Assembly: GCF_004359985.1 (NCBI RefSeq)
Contig: NZ_SMRO01000001.1
Coordinates: forward strand, 186,001-250,000
Length of the DNA stretch: 64,000 bases
Source: Paraburkholderia flava
GTDB taxonomy: Bacteria; Pseudomonadota; Gammaproteobacteria; Burkholderiales; Burkholderiaceae
Direction: 5' to 3'
Made by a program: the position numbers and the translations under genes. Positions 16,290 through 24,954 of the stretch are shown one piece after another. A model generated the notes under the pieces. It had not been told where the DNA came from. It did not search any database and saw only the letters and a list, made by a program, of their open reading frames with translations. Numbering within the stretch: position 1 is the first letter of the stretch; each line of letters begins with the position of its first letter.

Positions 16290-16465
16290 CGAACGGCGGG
16301 CCGCCGGAACGGCGCGGTGGCGGTGCCGTCCCACGTCGATGCCGTTTTTGTTCTATCGGTGGATTTTACGCTTTGGTGTACTGGCGCCACATTGGTAAAT
16401 GCGCGTGCGGTGTCCCACCAGGCCTGCCGCGCTGCCGGTCCACCCATACTCGCGAGGCAGTTTCC

Positions 16466-17851
16466 ATGAACGTCAGCGTCTTCGATCTGTTCAAGATCGG
16501 CATCGGACCGTCGAGTTCGCATACGGTCGGTCCGATGATTGCGGCGTGCCGCTTCGCGTCGCACGTCGAGGATGCGAATCTGCTCGGTTTTGTGCGCCGC
16601 GTCGAGATCGAGCTGTACGGCTCGCTCGGCGCGACCGGCAAGGGCCACGGCACCGACAAGGCGGTGTTGCTGGGCCTCGAAGGGCATCTGCCCGACACGA
16701 TCGATCCCGATCTGATCGCGCCGCGCCTCGTGCAGATCCGCGAGCAGAAGTCGCTGAACCTGCTCGGCAAGCAGCCGGTGCAGTTTGAAGAGCGCGAGCA
16801 TCTGACGTTCTACCGCAAGCTGATGGCCGGTACCGGTGTCGTCCACCCGAACGGCATGCGCTTTCAGGCGTTCGACGAAAACGGCCAGCTGCTGGTCGAG
16901 AAAGAGTATTACTCGGTCGGCGGCGGGTTCGTCGTGAATCGCGACGGCGATCGTGTGAACGGCGTCCGCGCGGGCGGCGACGTGCCGTTCCCGTTCCGCA
17001 CCGGCGACGATCTGATGCGCGTGTGCCGCGAAAGCGGTCTGTCGATTGCCGAGGTCACGCTGCGCAACGAGTGTGCGACGCGTCCGGAGCACGAAGTGCG
17101 CGACGCGCTGCTCGCGATCTGGCGCGCGATGGCGGCCTGCATCGAGCGGGGCTGCAAGGTGCACGGCGAATTGCCGGGCCCGATGCGCGTGAAGCGTCGC
17201 GCGGCCGATCTGTCGACACAACTGCGCGTGCGTTCCGAAGAATCGCTGCGCGATCCGCTGTCGATGCTCGACTGGGTGAACCTGTATGCGATGGCGGTCA
17301 ACGAAGAAAACGCGGCCGGCGGCCGTGTCGTCACCGCGCCGACCAATGGCGCAGCCGGCGTGATCCCGGCCGTGTTGCAGTACTACGTGAAGTTCGTGCC
17401 CGGCTCAAATGATGCCGGCATCGTCGACTTCCTGCTGACCGCTGCCGCGATCGGCATCATCTACAAGGAAACCGCGTCGATCTCCGGTGCCGAAGTGGGC
17501 TGCCAGGGCGAGGTCGGCGTCGCGTGCTCGATGGCTGCCGCCGCGCTGGCCGCCGTGATGGGCGGCATGCCGACGCAGGTCGAGAACGCCGCCGAGATCG
17601 GCATGGAACACAACCTGGGCATGACCTGCGATCCGGTCGGCGGGCTCGTGCAGATTCCGTGCATCGAGCGCAACGCGATGGGCGCGATCAAGGCGTTGAA
17701 CGCGTCGCGGATGGCATTGAAGGGCGACGGCCAGCACTACGTGTCGCTCGACAACGTGATCAAGACGATGCGCGAAACCGGCGCCGACATGAAGACGAAA
17801 TACAAGGAAACGTCGCGCGGCGGTCTCGCCGTGAACGTCATCGAATGCTGA
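16466..17851 (+). CDS. sdaA: L-serine ammonia-lyase (iron-sulfur, single chain)
   Basis: 461 residues from ATG 16466; the open frame extends to 16223 but without homology. It deaminates L-serine to pyruvate and ammonia using a [4Fe-4S] cluster. Seen: the beta domain at the N-terminus ([21 protein letters not shown]) and the alpha domain with [17 protein letters not shown] and [18 protein letters not shown] carrying the cluster Cys residues. First gene of the sarcosine operon, 22 bases before soxB. Glycine from sarcosine plus methylene-THF can form serine through GlyA (not in this window), which SdaA then drains to central carbon. The symbol could equally be sdaB. Confidence 0.95.
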   Translation: MNVSVFDLFKIGIGPSSSHTVGPMIAACRFASHVEDANLLGFVRRVEIELYGSLGATGKGHGTDKAVLLGLEGHLPDTIDPDLIAPRLVQIREQKSLNLLGKQPVQFEEREHLTFYRKLMAGTGVVHPNGMRFQAFDENGQLLVEKEYYSVGGGFVVNRDGDRVNGVRAGGDVPFPFRTGDDLMRVCRESGLSIAEVTLRNECATRPEHEVRDALLAIWRAMAACIERGCKVHGELPGPMRVKRRAADLSTQLRVRSEESLRDPLSMLDWVNLYAMAVNEENAAGGRVVTAPTNGAAGVIPAVLQYYVKFVPGSNDAGIVDFLLTAAAIGIIYKETASISGAEVGCQGEVGVACSMAAAALAAVMGGMPTQVENAAEIGMEHNLGMTCDPVGGLVQIPCIERNAMGAIKALNASRMALKGDGQHYVSLDNVIKTMRETGADMKTKYKETSRGGLAVNVIEC

Positions 17852-17873
17852 AGCTAACGAGAGGATGCACCCC

Positions 17874-19118
17874 ATGAGCCGCTATTCGATATTCAGTCTG
17901 TTCCGCAACGGGTTGTCGTATCACGAGAACTGGGAGCGGCAATGGCGTAGCCCCGAGCCGAAGAAGGAATACGACGTCGTGATCGTCGGCGGCGGCGGGC
18001 ATGGTCTCGCGACCGCGTACTACCTCGCGAAGGAACACGGTGTGAAGAACATCGCGATTCTGGAGAAAGGCTGGATCGGCGGCGGCAACACCGCGCGCAA
18101 CACGACGATCGTGCGCTCGAACTACCTGTGGGACGAATCGGCCGCGCTGTACGAGAAAGCGATGAAGCTGTGGGAAGGGCTGTCGCAGGATCTGAACTAC
18201 AACGTGATGTTCAGCCAGCGCGGCGTGATGAATCTCGCGCACACGCTGCAGGACGTGCGCGACACCGAGCGGCGCGTCAACGCGAATCGGCTCAACGGTG
18301 TCGATGCCGAATTCCTGACGCCCGCGCAGATCAAGGAAATCGAACCGACGATCAACCTGAACAGCCGCTACCCGGTGCTCGGCGCATCGATCCAGCGACG
18401 CGCGGGCGTCGCGCGTCACGATGCGGTCGCGTGGGGCTTCGCGCGCGGTGCGGATCAACACGGTGTGGACATCATCCAGAACTGCCAGGTCACCGGCATT
18501 CGCCGCTCGGGCGGCGCGGTGACTGGCGTCGATACGGTGAAGGGTTTCATCAAGGCGAAGAAGGTCGCGGTGGTCGCAGCGGGCAACACGTCGACGCTCG
18601 CCGACATGGCCGGCGTGCGGCTGCCGCTCGAAAGCCATCCGTTGCAGGCGCTCGTGTCCGAGCCGATCAAGCCGGTGGTCAACACGGTGATCATGTCGAA
18701 CGCGGTGCACGCGTACATCAGCCAGTCCGACAAGGGCGATCTCGTGATCGGCGCGGGCGTCGATCAATACACGGGGTTCGGCCAGCGCGGCAGTTTCAAC
18801 ATCATCGAAGGGACGCTGCAGGCGATCGTCGAGATGTTCCCGGTGTTCTCGCGCGTGCGGATGAACCGGCAGTGGGGCGGCATCGTCGACGTGTCGCCGG
18901 ACGCGTGCCCGATCATCAGCAAGACCGACGTGAAGGGGCTGTACTTCAACTGCGGCTGGGGCACCGGCGGCTTCAAGGCGACGCCGGGCTCGGGCTGGGT
19001 ATTCGCGCACACGATCGCTCGCGACGAACCGCATCCGCTGAACGCGCCGTTCTCGCTGGACCGTTTCTACACCGGCCATCTGATCGATGAACACGGCGCC
19101 GCCGCGGTCGCCCACTAA
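17874..19118 (+). CDS. soxB: Sarcosine oxidase beta subunit
   Basis: 414 residues from ATG 17874, placed 9 bases after GAGAGG; an ATG three codons earlier abuts the ribosome site. Heterotetrameric sarcosine oxidase oxidises sarcosine to glycine and H2O2 and passes the methyl carbon to tetrahydrofolate. This subunit carries FAD non-covalently and FMN bound to a His. Seen: the dinucleotide motif [17 protein letters not shown] at about 35, [31 protein letters not shown] with the candidate FMN-linking His, and the C-terminal [15 protein letters not shown]. The length is normal. Second gene of the operon. Confidence 0.96.
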   Translation: MSRYSIFSLFRNGLSYHENWERQWRSPEPKKEYDVVIVGGGGHGLATAYYLAKEHGVKNIAILEKGWIGGGNTARNTTIVRSNYLWDESAALYEKAMKLWEGLSQDLNYNVMFSQRGVMNLAHTLQDVRDTERRVNANRLNGVDAEFLTPAQIKEIEPTINLNSRYPVLGASIQRRAGVARHDAVAWGFARGADQHGVDIIQNCQVTGIRRSGGAVTGVDTVKGFIKAKKVAVVAAGNTSTLADMAGVRLPLESHPLQALVSEPIKPVVNTVIMSNAVHAYISQSDKGDLVIGAGVDQYTGFGQRGSFNIIEGTLQAIVEMFPVFSRVRMNRQWGGIVDVSPDACPIISKTDVKGLYFNCGWGTGGFKATPGSGWVFAHTIARDEPHPLNAPFSLDRFYTGHLIDEHGAAAVAH

Positions 19119-19142
19119 CCCCACGCACAACGGAGATAACCC

Positions 19143-19451
19143 ATGCTGCTGATCGAATGCCCGTGGTGCGGACCGCGCGCCGAATCCGAATTTAGCTGCG
19201 GCGGCGAAGCGGACATCATGCGTCCGCTCGAGCCGGAGAAGCTCAACGACAAAGAGTGGGGCGACTACCTGTTCATGCGCAAGAACCCGCGCGGCGTGCA
19301 CCGCGAGCAATGGCTGCATACGCAGGGCTGCCGTCGCTGGTTCATGGCGACGCGCGACACGGTGTCCTACCAGTTCCACGGCTACGAAACCTTCGGCGGC
19401 GGCGCCGAAGATTCTGCTACCCACGACGCTCCCAAAGGCAACACACCATGA
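19143..19451 (+). CDS. soxD: Sarcosine oxidase delta subunit
   Basis: 102 residues. The small delta subunit binds a structural zinc ion and holds the tetramer together. Seen: the N-terminal zinc knuckle ECPWCGPR, the conserved PRGVHREQWLHTQGCRRWF with its further His and Cys ligands, and RDTVSYQFHGYE near the end. Its stop overlaps the soxA start (ATGA). The cytoplasmic complex is expressed from the sdaA operon. Confidence 0.95.
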   Translation: MLLIECPWCGPRAESEFSCGGEADIMRPLEPEKLNDKEWGDYLFMRKNPRGVHREQWLHTQGCRRWFMATRDTVSYQFHGYETFGGGAEDSATHDAPKGNTP

Positions 19452-22400
19452 GCCAGAAAGACCGCCTCGGCGCCGGTGGGCGCATCAACCGCGCGATCCC
19501 GCTGACGTTCACGTTCAACGGCCGCACGTATCAGGGTTTTCAGGGCGACACGCTCGCGTCGGCACTGCTCGCGAACGGCGTGCACTTCGTTGCGCGCAGC
19601 TTCAAGTACCACCGGCCGCGCGGCATCGTCACGGCCGGTGTCGAGGAACCGAATGCCGTCGTGCAGCTGGAGCGCGGCGCGTACACGGTGCCGAATGCGC
19701 GTGCGACCGAAATCGAGTTGTACCAGGGGCTCGTCGCGAGCAGCGTGAACGCGGAGCCGAGCATCGAGCACGATCGCATGGCGATCAACCAGAAGTTTTC
19801 GCGCTTCCTGCCGGCCGGTTTCTACTACAAGACGTTCATGTGGCCGCGTAAGTTCTGGCCGAAGTACGAAGAGAAGATCCGCGAAGCCGCGGGTCTCGGC
19901 AAGGCACCGGAAGCGCTCGACGCCGATCGCTACGACAAGTGCTACGCGCATTGCGACGTATTGGTGGTGGGCGGCGGACCTTCGGGACTCGCTGCGGCGC
20001 ATGCGGCGGCGATCGCCGGTGCACGCGTCGTCCTCGTCGACGATCAGCGCGAACTCGGCGGCAGCCTGCTGTCGTGCCGCGCGGAAATCGACGGACGGCC
20101 CGCGCTGCAATGGGTCGAAAAAGTCGAGTCGGAACTGTCGCAGATGCCCGACGTGAAGATCCTTTCGCGCAGCACCGCGTTCGGCTATCAGGATCACAAC
20201 CTCGTTACGGTCACGCAGCGTCTGACCGATCATCTGCCGGTGTCGATGCGCAAGGGCTCGCGCGAAGTGCTGTGGAAAATCCGCACGAAGCGCGTGATTC
20301 TTGCGACTGGTGCGCACGAGCGTCCGATCGTCTTCGGCAACAACGATCTGCCGGGCGTGATGCTCGCGTCGGCGGTGTCGACGTATGTGCATCGCTACGG
20401 TGTGCTGCCGGGTCGCACGGTGGTCGTGTTCACGAACAACGACGACGGCTATCAATGCGCGCTCGATCTGAAGGCGTGCGGCGCGCAAGTCACCGTTGTC
20501 GATCCGCGTGGTGAAAGCAAGGGTGCGTTGCCGGTTGCCGCGCGACGTCACGGCGTGAAGGTGCTGAACGGTTCGGTCGTGACGGTCGCGCACGGCAAGC
20601 TGCGGGTCGCATCCGTGGAAGTTGCTGCGTACGCGAACGGCAAGGTCGGCGCACGCGCGGCGGATCTGCCGTGCGATCTGCTCGCGATGTCGGGCGGCTG
20701 GAGCCCGGTGCTGCATCTGTTCGCGCAGTCGGGCGGCAAGGCGCACTGGAACGACGACAAGGTGTGCTTCGTGCCGGGCAAGGCGATGCAGGCCGAGTCG
20801 AGCATCGGCGCGGCGGCAGGCGAGTTTGGTCTGGCGCGTGGACTGCGTCTCGCGGTCGATGCAGGTGTCGAGGCAGCGAAGGCAACCGGCTTCGACGCAC
20901 CGCGTCCGCAGGCGCCGCACGCAGCCGAGATCGCGGAAGCACCGTTGCAGCCGCTGTGGCTCGTCGGCAGTCGCGATGCAGCGCCGCGTGGGCCGAAACA
21001 GTTCGTCGATTTCCAGAACGACGTGTCGGCGGCGGACATCCTGCTTGCTGCGCGCGAAGGCTTCGAATCGGTCGAGCACGTGAAGCGCTACACCGCGATG
21101 GGCTTCGGCACCGATCAGGGCAAGCTCGGCAACATCAACGGGATGGCGATTCTCGCCGATGCGCTTGGCAAGACGATTCCCGAAACCGGCACGACCACGT
21201 TCCGGCCGAACTACACACCGGTTACGTTCGGCACGTTCGCGGGCCGCGAGCTGGGCGATCTGCTCGATCCGATCCGCAAGACCTGCATTCACGAATGGCA
21301 CGTCGAGCACGGCGCGGCATTCGAGGACGTCGGTAACTGGAAGCGTCCTTGGTATTACCCGCAGGGCAGTGAGGATCTGCACGCGGCGGTTGCGCGCGAA
21401 TGCCTTGCGGTGCGCAACGGCGTCGGTATTCTCGATGCGTCGACGCTCGGCAAGATCGACATTCAGGGCCCCGATTCAGCGCAACTGCTGAACTGGGTCT
21501 ACACGAATCCGTGGAGCAAGCTCGAAGTCGGCAAGTGTCGTTATGGGCTGATGCTCGACGAGAACGGCATGGTGTTCGACGACGGCGTCACGGTACGGCT
21601 CGCCGACCAGCACTACATGATGACCACCACAACCGGCGGTGCCGCGCGCGTGCTGACATGGCTCGAACGCTGGCTGCAGACCGAGTGGCCGAACCTGAGA
21701 GTGCGGCTCGCATCGGTCACGGATCACTGGGCGACGTTCGCCGTGGTCGGCCCGAAGAGCCGCAAGGTATTGCAGAAGGTGTGCAGCGATATCGACTTCG
21801 CGAACGCTGCGTTCCCGTTCATGTCGTATCGCGAAGGCACGGTGGCGGGCGTCGGTGCGCGCGTGATGCGGATCAGCTTCTCCGGCGAACTCGCGTACGA
21901 AGTGAACGTGCCGGCGAATCTGGGTCGCGGCGTATGGGAAGCGTTGATGGCCGCAGGCGCCGAGTTCGATATCACGCCGTACGGCACGGAAACGATGCAC
22001 GTGCTGCGGGCGGAGAAGGGCTACATCATCGTCGGGCAGGACACGGACGGTTCGATCACGCCGAACGATCTCGGGATGGGCGGGCTGGTCGCGAAGTCGA
22101 AGGACTTTCTCGGCAAGCGTTCGCTCACGCGTTCCGATACTGCGAAGGAAGGCCGCAAGCAGTTCGTCGGCCTGCTGTCGGATGACGCGCAATTCGTGAT
22201 CCCGGAAGGCAGCCAGATCGTGCCGCAGGGGCTGGGAGCGGGCGCCGCTAACGTGCCGGTACCGATGCTCGGGCACGTGACGTCGAGCTACTACAGCCCG
22301 ATCCTGAAGCGTTCGATCGCCCTCGCGGTCGTGAAGGGCGGCCTCGACAAAATGGGCGAGAGCGTGACGATTCCGCTCGCGAGCGGCCGGCAGGTCACCG

Positions 22401-22459
22401 CGAAGATCGCGAGCCCGGTTTTCTACGACACCGAAGGAGTCCGTCAACATGTGGAATGA
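19448..22459 (+). CDS. soxA: Sarcosine oxidase alpha subunit
   Basis: 1003 residues from ATG 19448, overlapping the soxD stop by four bases. The N-terminus has a ferredoxin-like ubiquitin fold (FTFNGRTYQGFQGDTLASALL). A NAD-binding Rossmann domain follows (LVVGGGPSGLAAAHAA, about residue 172), then a second nucleotide-binding region (RVILATGAHERPIVFGNNDLPG). From about residue 600 it carries the aminomethyltransferase-like THF-binding domain (MLDENGMVFDDGVTVRL, and late YLEV-type strands). This is the standard architecture and length. The THF domain receives the sarcosine methyl carbon as methylene-THF. The stop overlaps soxG by 11 bases. Confidence 0.96.
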   Translation: MSQKDRLGAGGRINRAIPLTFTFNGRTYQGFQGDTLASALLANGVHFVARSFKYHRPRGIVTAGVEEPNAVVQLERGAYTVPNARATEIELYQGLVASSVNAEPSIEHDRMAINQKFSRFLPAGFYYKTFMWPRKFWPKYEEKIREAAGLGKAPEALDADRYDKCYAHCDVLVVGGGPSGLAAAHAAAIAGARVVLVDDQRELGGSLLSCRAEIDGRPALQWVEKVESELSQMPDVKILSRSTAFGYQDHNLVTVTQRLTDHLPVSMRKGSREVLWKIRTKRVILATGAHERPIVFGNNDLPGVMLASAVSTYVHRYGVLPGRTVVVFTNNDDGYQCALDLKACGAQVTVVDPRGESKGALPVAARRHGVKVLNGSVVTVAHGKLRVASVEVAAYANGKVGARAADLPCDLLAMSGGWSPVLHLFAQSGGKAHWNDDKVCFVPGKAMQAESSIGAAAGEFGLARGLRLAVDAGVEAAKATGFDAPRPQAPHAAEIAEAPLQPLWLVGSRDAAPRGPKQFVDFQNDVSAADILLAAREGFESVEHVKRYTAMGFGTDQGKLGNINGMAILADALGKTIPETGTTTFRPNYTPVTFGTFAGRELGDLLDPIRKTCIHEWHVEHGAAFEDVGNWKRPWYYPQGSEDLHAAVARECLAVRNGVGILDASTLGKIDIQGPDSAQLLNWVYTNPWSKLEVGKCRYGLMLDENGMVFDDGVTVRLADQHYMMTTTTGGAARVLTWLERWLQTEWPNLRVRLASVTDHWATFAVVGPKSRKVLQKVCSDIDFANAAFPFMSYREGTVAGVGARVMRISFSGELAYEVNVPANLGRGVWEALMAAGAEFDITPYGTETMHVLRAEKGYIIVGQDTDGSITPNDLGMGGLVAKSKDFLGKRSLTRSDTAKEGRKQFVGLLSDDAQFVIPEGSQIVPQGLGAGAANVPVPMLGHVTSSYYSPILKRSIALAVVKGGLDKMGESVTIPLASGRQVTAKIASPVFYDTEGVRQHVE

Positions 22460-23099
22460 AACCAGAAGCAATGCGCCCGGTGCGGCTTCGGCCGTCGTGC
22501 AGCGCGCGGCAGGCGACGTGTGGTCGGAGTCGCCGCTCGTCGGTGTCGACGATCTGATGAAGGCGCATCACACGGCCGCATCGAAGAAATTCCGTCTCGA
22601 CGAACGGCCGTTCCGCGATCTCGTGAATCTGCGCGGCGATGCATCCGACGAAGCGTTCGCGAGCGCGGTGGAAAGCGTGACCGGTTGCCGGCCGCCCGCG
22701 AAGCCGAACACGGTCGCGCGTGGCAACGGCTACGACATCCTGTGGCTCGGGCCGGACGAATGGCTCGTGCGTTCGCAGCAGCAACAGGCGTCGACGCTGG
22801 AGAAGCGGCTGGCTGCGGCGCTGGCCGGGCAGTTTGCGTCGGCGGTCGATATCGGCAGCGGCTATACCGTGCTCGAAGTGAGCGGCGAGAAGGTGCGTGA
22901 TGTGCTCGCGCGCGGCTGTCCGCTGGATCTGCATCCGCGCGTGTTCGGCCAGGGTAGCTGTGCGCAGAGTCACTACTTCAAGGCGTCGATCGTGCTGATT
23001 CCGGCTGGCGACAACGCGTATGAACTCGTCGTGCGGCGCAGCTTCGCCGACTACTTCGTGCGCATCATGCTCGACGCGGCCGCGCCGCTGATGTCGTGA
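22449..23099 (+). CDS. soxG: Sarcosine oxidase gamma subunit
   Basis: 216 residues from ATG 22449, eleven bases inside the soxA end. SoxG is a small subunit with an aminomethyltransferase-like fold. Recognised features are ESPLVGVDDLMKA at the N-terminus, WLGPDEWLV in the middle, and the C-terminal GCPLDLHPRVFGQGSCAQSHYFKA with FADYFVRIMLDA. The length is normal. The stop overlaps the folB-like start by four bases (GTGA), so translation is probably coupled. Confidence 0.94.
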   Translation: MWNETRSNAPGAASAVVQRAAGDVWSESPLVGVDDLMKAHHTAASKKFRLDERPFRDLVNLRGDASDEAFASAVESVTGCRPPAKPNTVARGNGYDILWLGPDEWLVRSQQQQASTLEKRLAAALAGQFASAVDIGSGYTVLEVSGEKVRDVLARGCPLDLHPRVFGQGSCAQSHYFKASIVLIPAGDNAYELVVRRSFADYFVRIMLDAAAPLMS

Positions 23100-23569
23100 A
23101 GCCGGTCGACGCACCGCGCGTCGAAATGGCGTCGCGCGATCGGCTCGCGCCTGCTGCGGGCCGGGGACGCGGCTGGCGTGTGTTCGTCGACGAGCTCGAG
23201 GTGTCGACCCGCATCGGGCTCTATCCGCACGAGTACGAGGCACCTCAGCCGGTCGTGCTCGATGCGAGCCTCGCGTATCGTTGCGAGCCGTCGGAGGGCG
23301 ACGTTCACGCGATGATCGACTACGAACGCTACTGCGAACGCGTCACCGCATTTCTCGCGACGAAACCGCACACGCGGATGCTCGAAACGCTCGTGGTCGA
23401 ACTCGCAGTGCTGTCGTTTCGCGAATGGCCCGCGCTCGATGCGCTGACGCTTGCGCTGCATAAGCCGAAGATTCGCGAGAGGACGCGCAGGCTCGGCGTT
23501 GAACTCGACTGGACTCGCGCGGATTACGATGCGTGGTGCGCACGCGGCGCGCTTCTGTCGTCCGACTGA
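23096..23569 (+). CDS. folB: Dihydroneopterin aldolase-like protein (FolB/FolX family)
   Basis: 157 residues with a GTG start overlapping the soxG stop. Residues 25-145 match the tunnelling fold of dihydroneopterin aldolases/epimerases: VFVDELEVSTRIGLYPHEYEAPQPV (with the conserved Glu), MIDYERYCERV, MLETLVVELA and the LHKPK segment with the catalytic Lys position. It would act in folate synthesis. Linkage to sarcosine oxidase makes sense because SoxA consumes tetrahydrofolate, so the gene may boost folate supply during growth on methylated amines. A 25-residue basic N-terminal extension precedes the domain. It may be a second folB copy; another chromosomal copy cannot be excluded. Confidence 0.85.
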   Translation: MKPVDAPRVEMASRDRLAPAAGRGRGWRVFVDELEVSTRIGLYPHEYEAPQPVVLDASLAYRCEPSEGDVHAMIDYERYCERVTAFLATKPHTRMLETLVVELAVLSFREWPALDALTLALHKPKIRERTRRLGVELDWTRADYDAWCARGALLSSD

Positions 23570-23577
23570 TTCGTTCG

Positions 23578-23919
23578 ATGCCGCGCGCCCGCACCTCCGA
23601 ACTCGTCAGACGTGCGTACGACGCGGGCGATGCACAGGCCGCGATTACGCTGCTTGAACAAAGCATGGCGCTCGGCCACCGGCGGATCGCGTTGATCCGT
23701 TATCTGCAGGCCGAACATCTGCATGCGCCGCTCGATGCGCGGCATCACGACTATGTACGCGGCGTCGCCGCACGGATGAGTGCGGCGACGCTGGCTCGTG
23801 TGGTCGGTGAAGCGCGTGCACGCGCGAGGCGCGTGCGGGACGTCGAGTGCGCAGGGGACTCAGTGGATGAGATTGCGCGCGCGGTATTTCATGTGCCGGA
23901 TGCGGGGCATGTGGGCTGA
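23578..23919 (+). CDS. Small helical protein of unknown function at the end of the sox operon
   Basis: 113 residues from ATG 23578, eight bases after the folB stop; the frame is open further upstream only in the folB shadow. The sequence is rich in Arg and Ala and predicted mostly helical (ELVRRAYDAGDAQAAITLLEQSMALGHRRIALIRYL resembles a single TPR-like hairpin). No catalytic motif, signal or membrane segment is seen. The coding strand and spacing suggest it belongs to the sdaA-sox-folB unit. Its 3' end overlaps the convergent exporter gene by 31 bases. Confidence 0.6.
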   Translation: MPRARTSELVRRAYDAGDAQAAITLLEQSMALGHRRIALIRYLQAEHLHAPLDARHHDYVRGVAARMSAATLARVVGEARARARRVRDVECAGDSVDEIARAVFHVPDAGHVG

Positions 23920-24863
23920 TCGTTGCGCAGTGTGCGCGGTTTAGCAGTCGTAGGCTTGCGAAACGATGTGCGCAGTACACCCGTCGTCAGCGCAGTGCCG
24001 ATCAGCACGATGCCGCAGCCGGCAATCATGGTAAGCGTGAGCGTCTCGCCGAGAAAGAGCGCGCCCCACAACACTCCGAACGCAGGAATCAGAAACAGCG
24101 CGGTCATCGCGCGGCCGGGGCCAACCCGTGCGATCAATCGCAGGAACAGCACGTAGGCGAATGCCGTGCACGCGAGTGCAAGCACGAACAATGCGGCCCA
24201 GGCGCGCGGCGCCGGCGACGTAGCAGGCCACAGCACGGCGGCCGGTATCGCGAGCACGATCGCCGACACGATCTGGCCACCGGTTGCGATCGCGAGCGGC
24301 GACACGTTGTCGAGGTATCGCTTGCTCAGGTTCGCCGAGAAACTGTAGAGCAGCGTCGCGCACAGGCATGCGCCGATGGCGAGCGTGGTGGCGTGCGCGT
24401 GCGCATCGTGTGCGCCGTGTCCTGAATGGCCGAAGCCCGCCTTGTCCCACACGAGCCACAGCACGCCCGCGAAGCCGACTGCGAGCCCTGCGATGCGCAT
24501 GCCATCGAGCTTTTCGCTCAGCCAGAAGCGCGCGATCACTGCGGTAAAGAGCGGCGTCGCGGCCGTGAACATCGACGACTGGCCGGCGGGAATCGTCAGC
24601 GCGGCGAAGCTGAACAGCACGAACGGCAGCGCGGAATTCGTGATGCCCGCGAGTGCGATCGGCTTCCAGTGCTTGCGCAGATCGCGCAGACCCTGGCGGT
24701 CGCGCAGTGCCAGCACCGGTGCGAGCAGCAGAGCCGCAAGTGCCGCACGGGCACCTGCGAGCGGCACCGCGCCGAACTGTCCGGCGCCCATGCGGATGAA
24801 CAGATACGACGCGCCCCACAACGCGGCGACGCCGATTAGTGTGGCGAGATCGGTGCGCTTCAT
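23889..24863 (-). CDS. DMT-superfamily (EamA) transporter
   Basis: 324 residues with ten predicted hydrophobic helices in two EamA repeats: repeat 1 starts LATLIGVAALWGASYLFIR and repeat 2 starts LAIGACLCATLLYSFSANL. Between them is a His-rich cytoplasmic or periplasmic loop (GFGHSGHGAHDAHAH) unusual for the family, perhaps metal-binding. EamA proteins commonly export amino acids or metabolites; the substrate is unknown. It is divergent from a MocR-type regulator, a pairing often seen where the regulator controls the exporter. The C-terminal tail is basic and overlaps the end of the convergent 113-residue gene. Confidence 0.87.
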   Translation of the reverse strand: MKRTDLATLIGVAALWGASYLFIRMGAGQFGAVPLAGARAALAALLLAPVLALRDRQGLRDLRKHWKPIALAGITNSALPFVLFSFAALTIPAGQSSMFTAATPLFTAVIARFWLSEKLDGMRIAGLAVGFAGVLWLVWDKAGFGHSGHGAHDAHAHATTLAIGACLCATLLYSFSANLSKRYLDNVSPLAIATGGQIVSAIVLAIPAAVLWPATSPAPRAWAALFVLALACTAFAYVLFLRLIARVGPGRAMTALFLIPAFGVLWGALFLGETLTLTMIAGCGIVLIGTALTTGVLRTSFRKPTTAKPRTLRNDQPTCPASGT

Positions 24864-24931
24864 GGTTGTTCTCCTCGGTGTTGTTTCGGGGGATCAGAGC
24901 TTGTGTCACGGCTCCACAATAGGCATTCTTC

Positions 24932-24954
24932 TGGTATGCATAAAGAACCATAAA
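24932..24954. promoter_or_regulatory. Candidate MocR operator between transporter and regulator
   Basis: CATAAA occurs at 24939-24944 and again at 24949-24954, ten bases (one helical turn) apart, and is overlapped by TGGT (24932-24935) and ACCA (24947-24950) in inverted orientation. The second CATAAA touches the MocR start codon, which would suit autorepression. MocR proteins often bind repeated sites next to their own gene. Confidence 0.4.

Noticed and set aside
19382..21382. 666-residue minus-strand frame
   Set aside because: Antisense to soxA; the soxBDAG order and motifs are clear.
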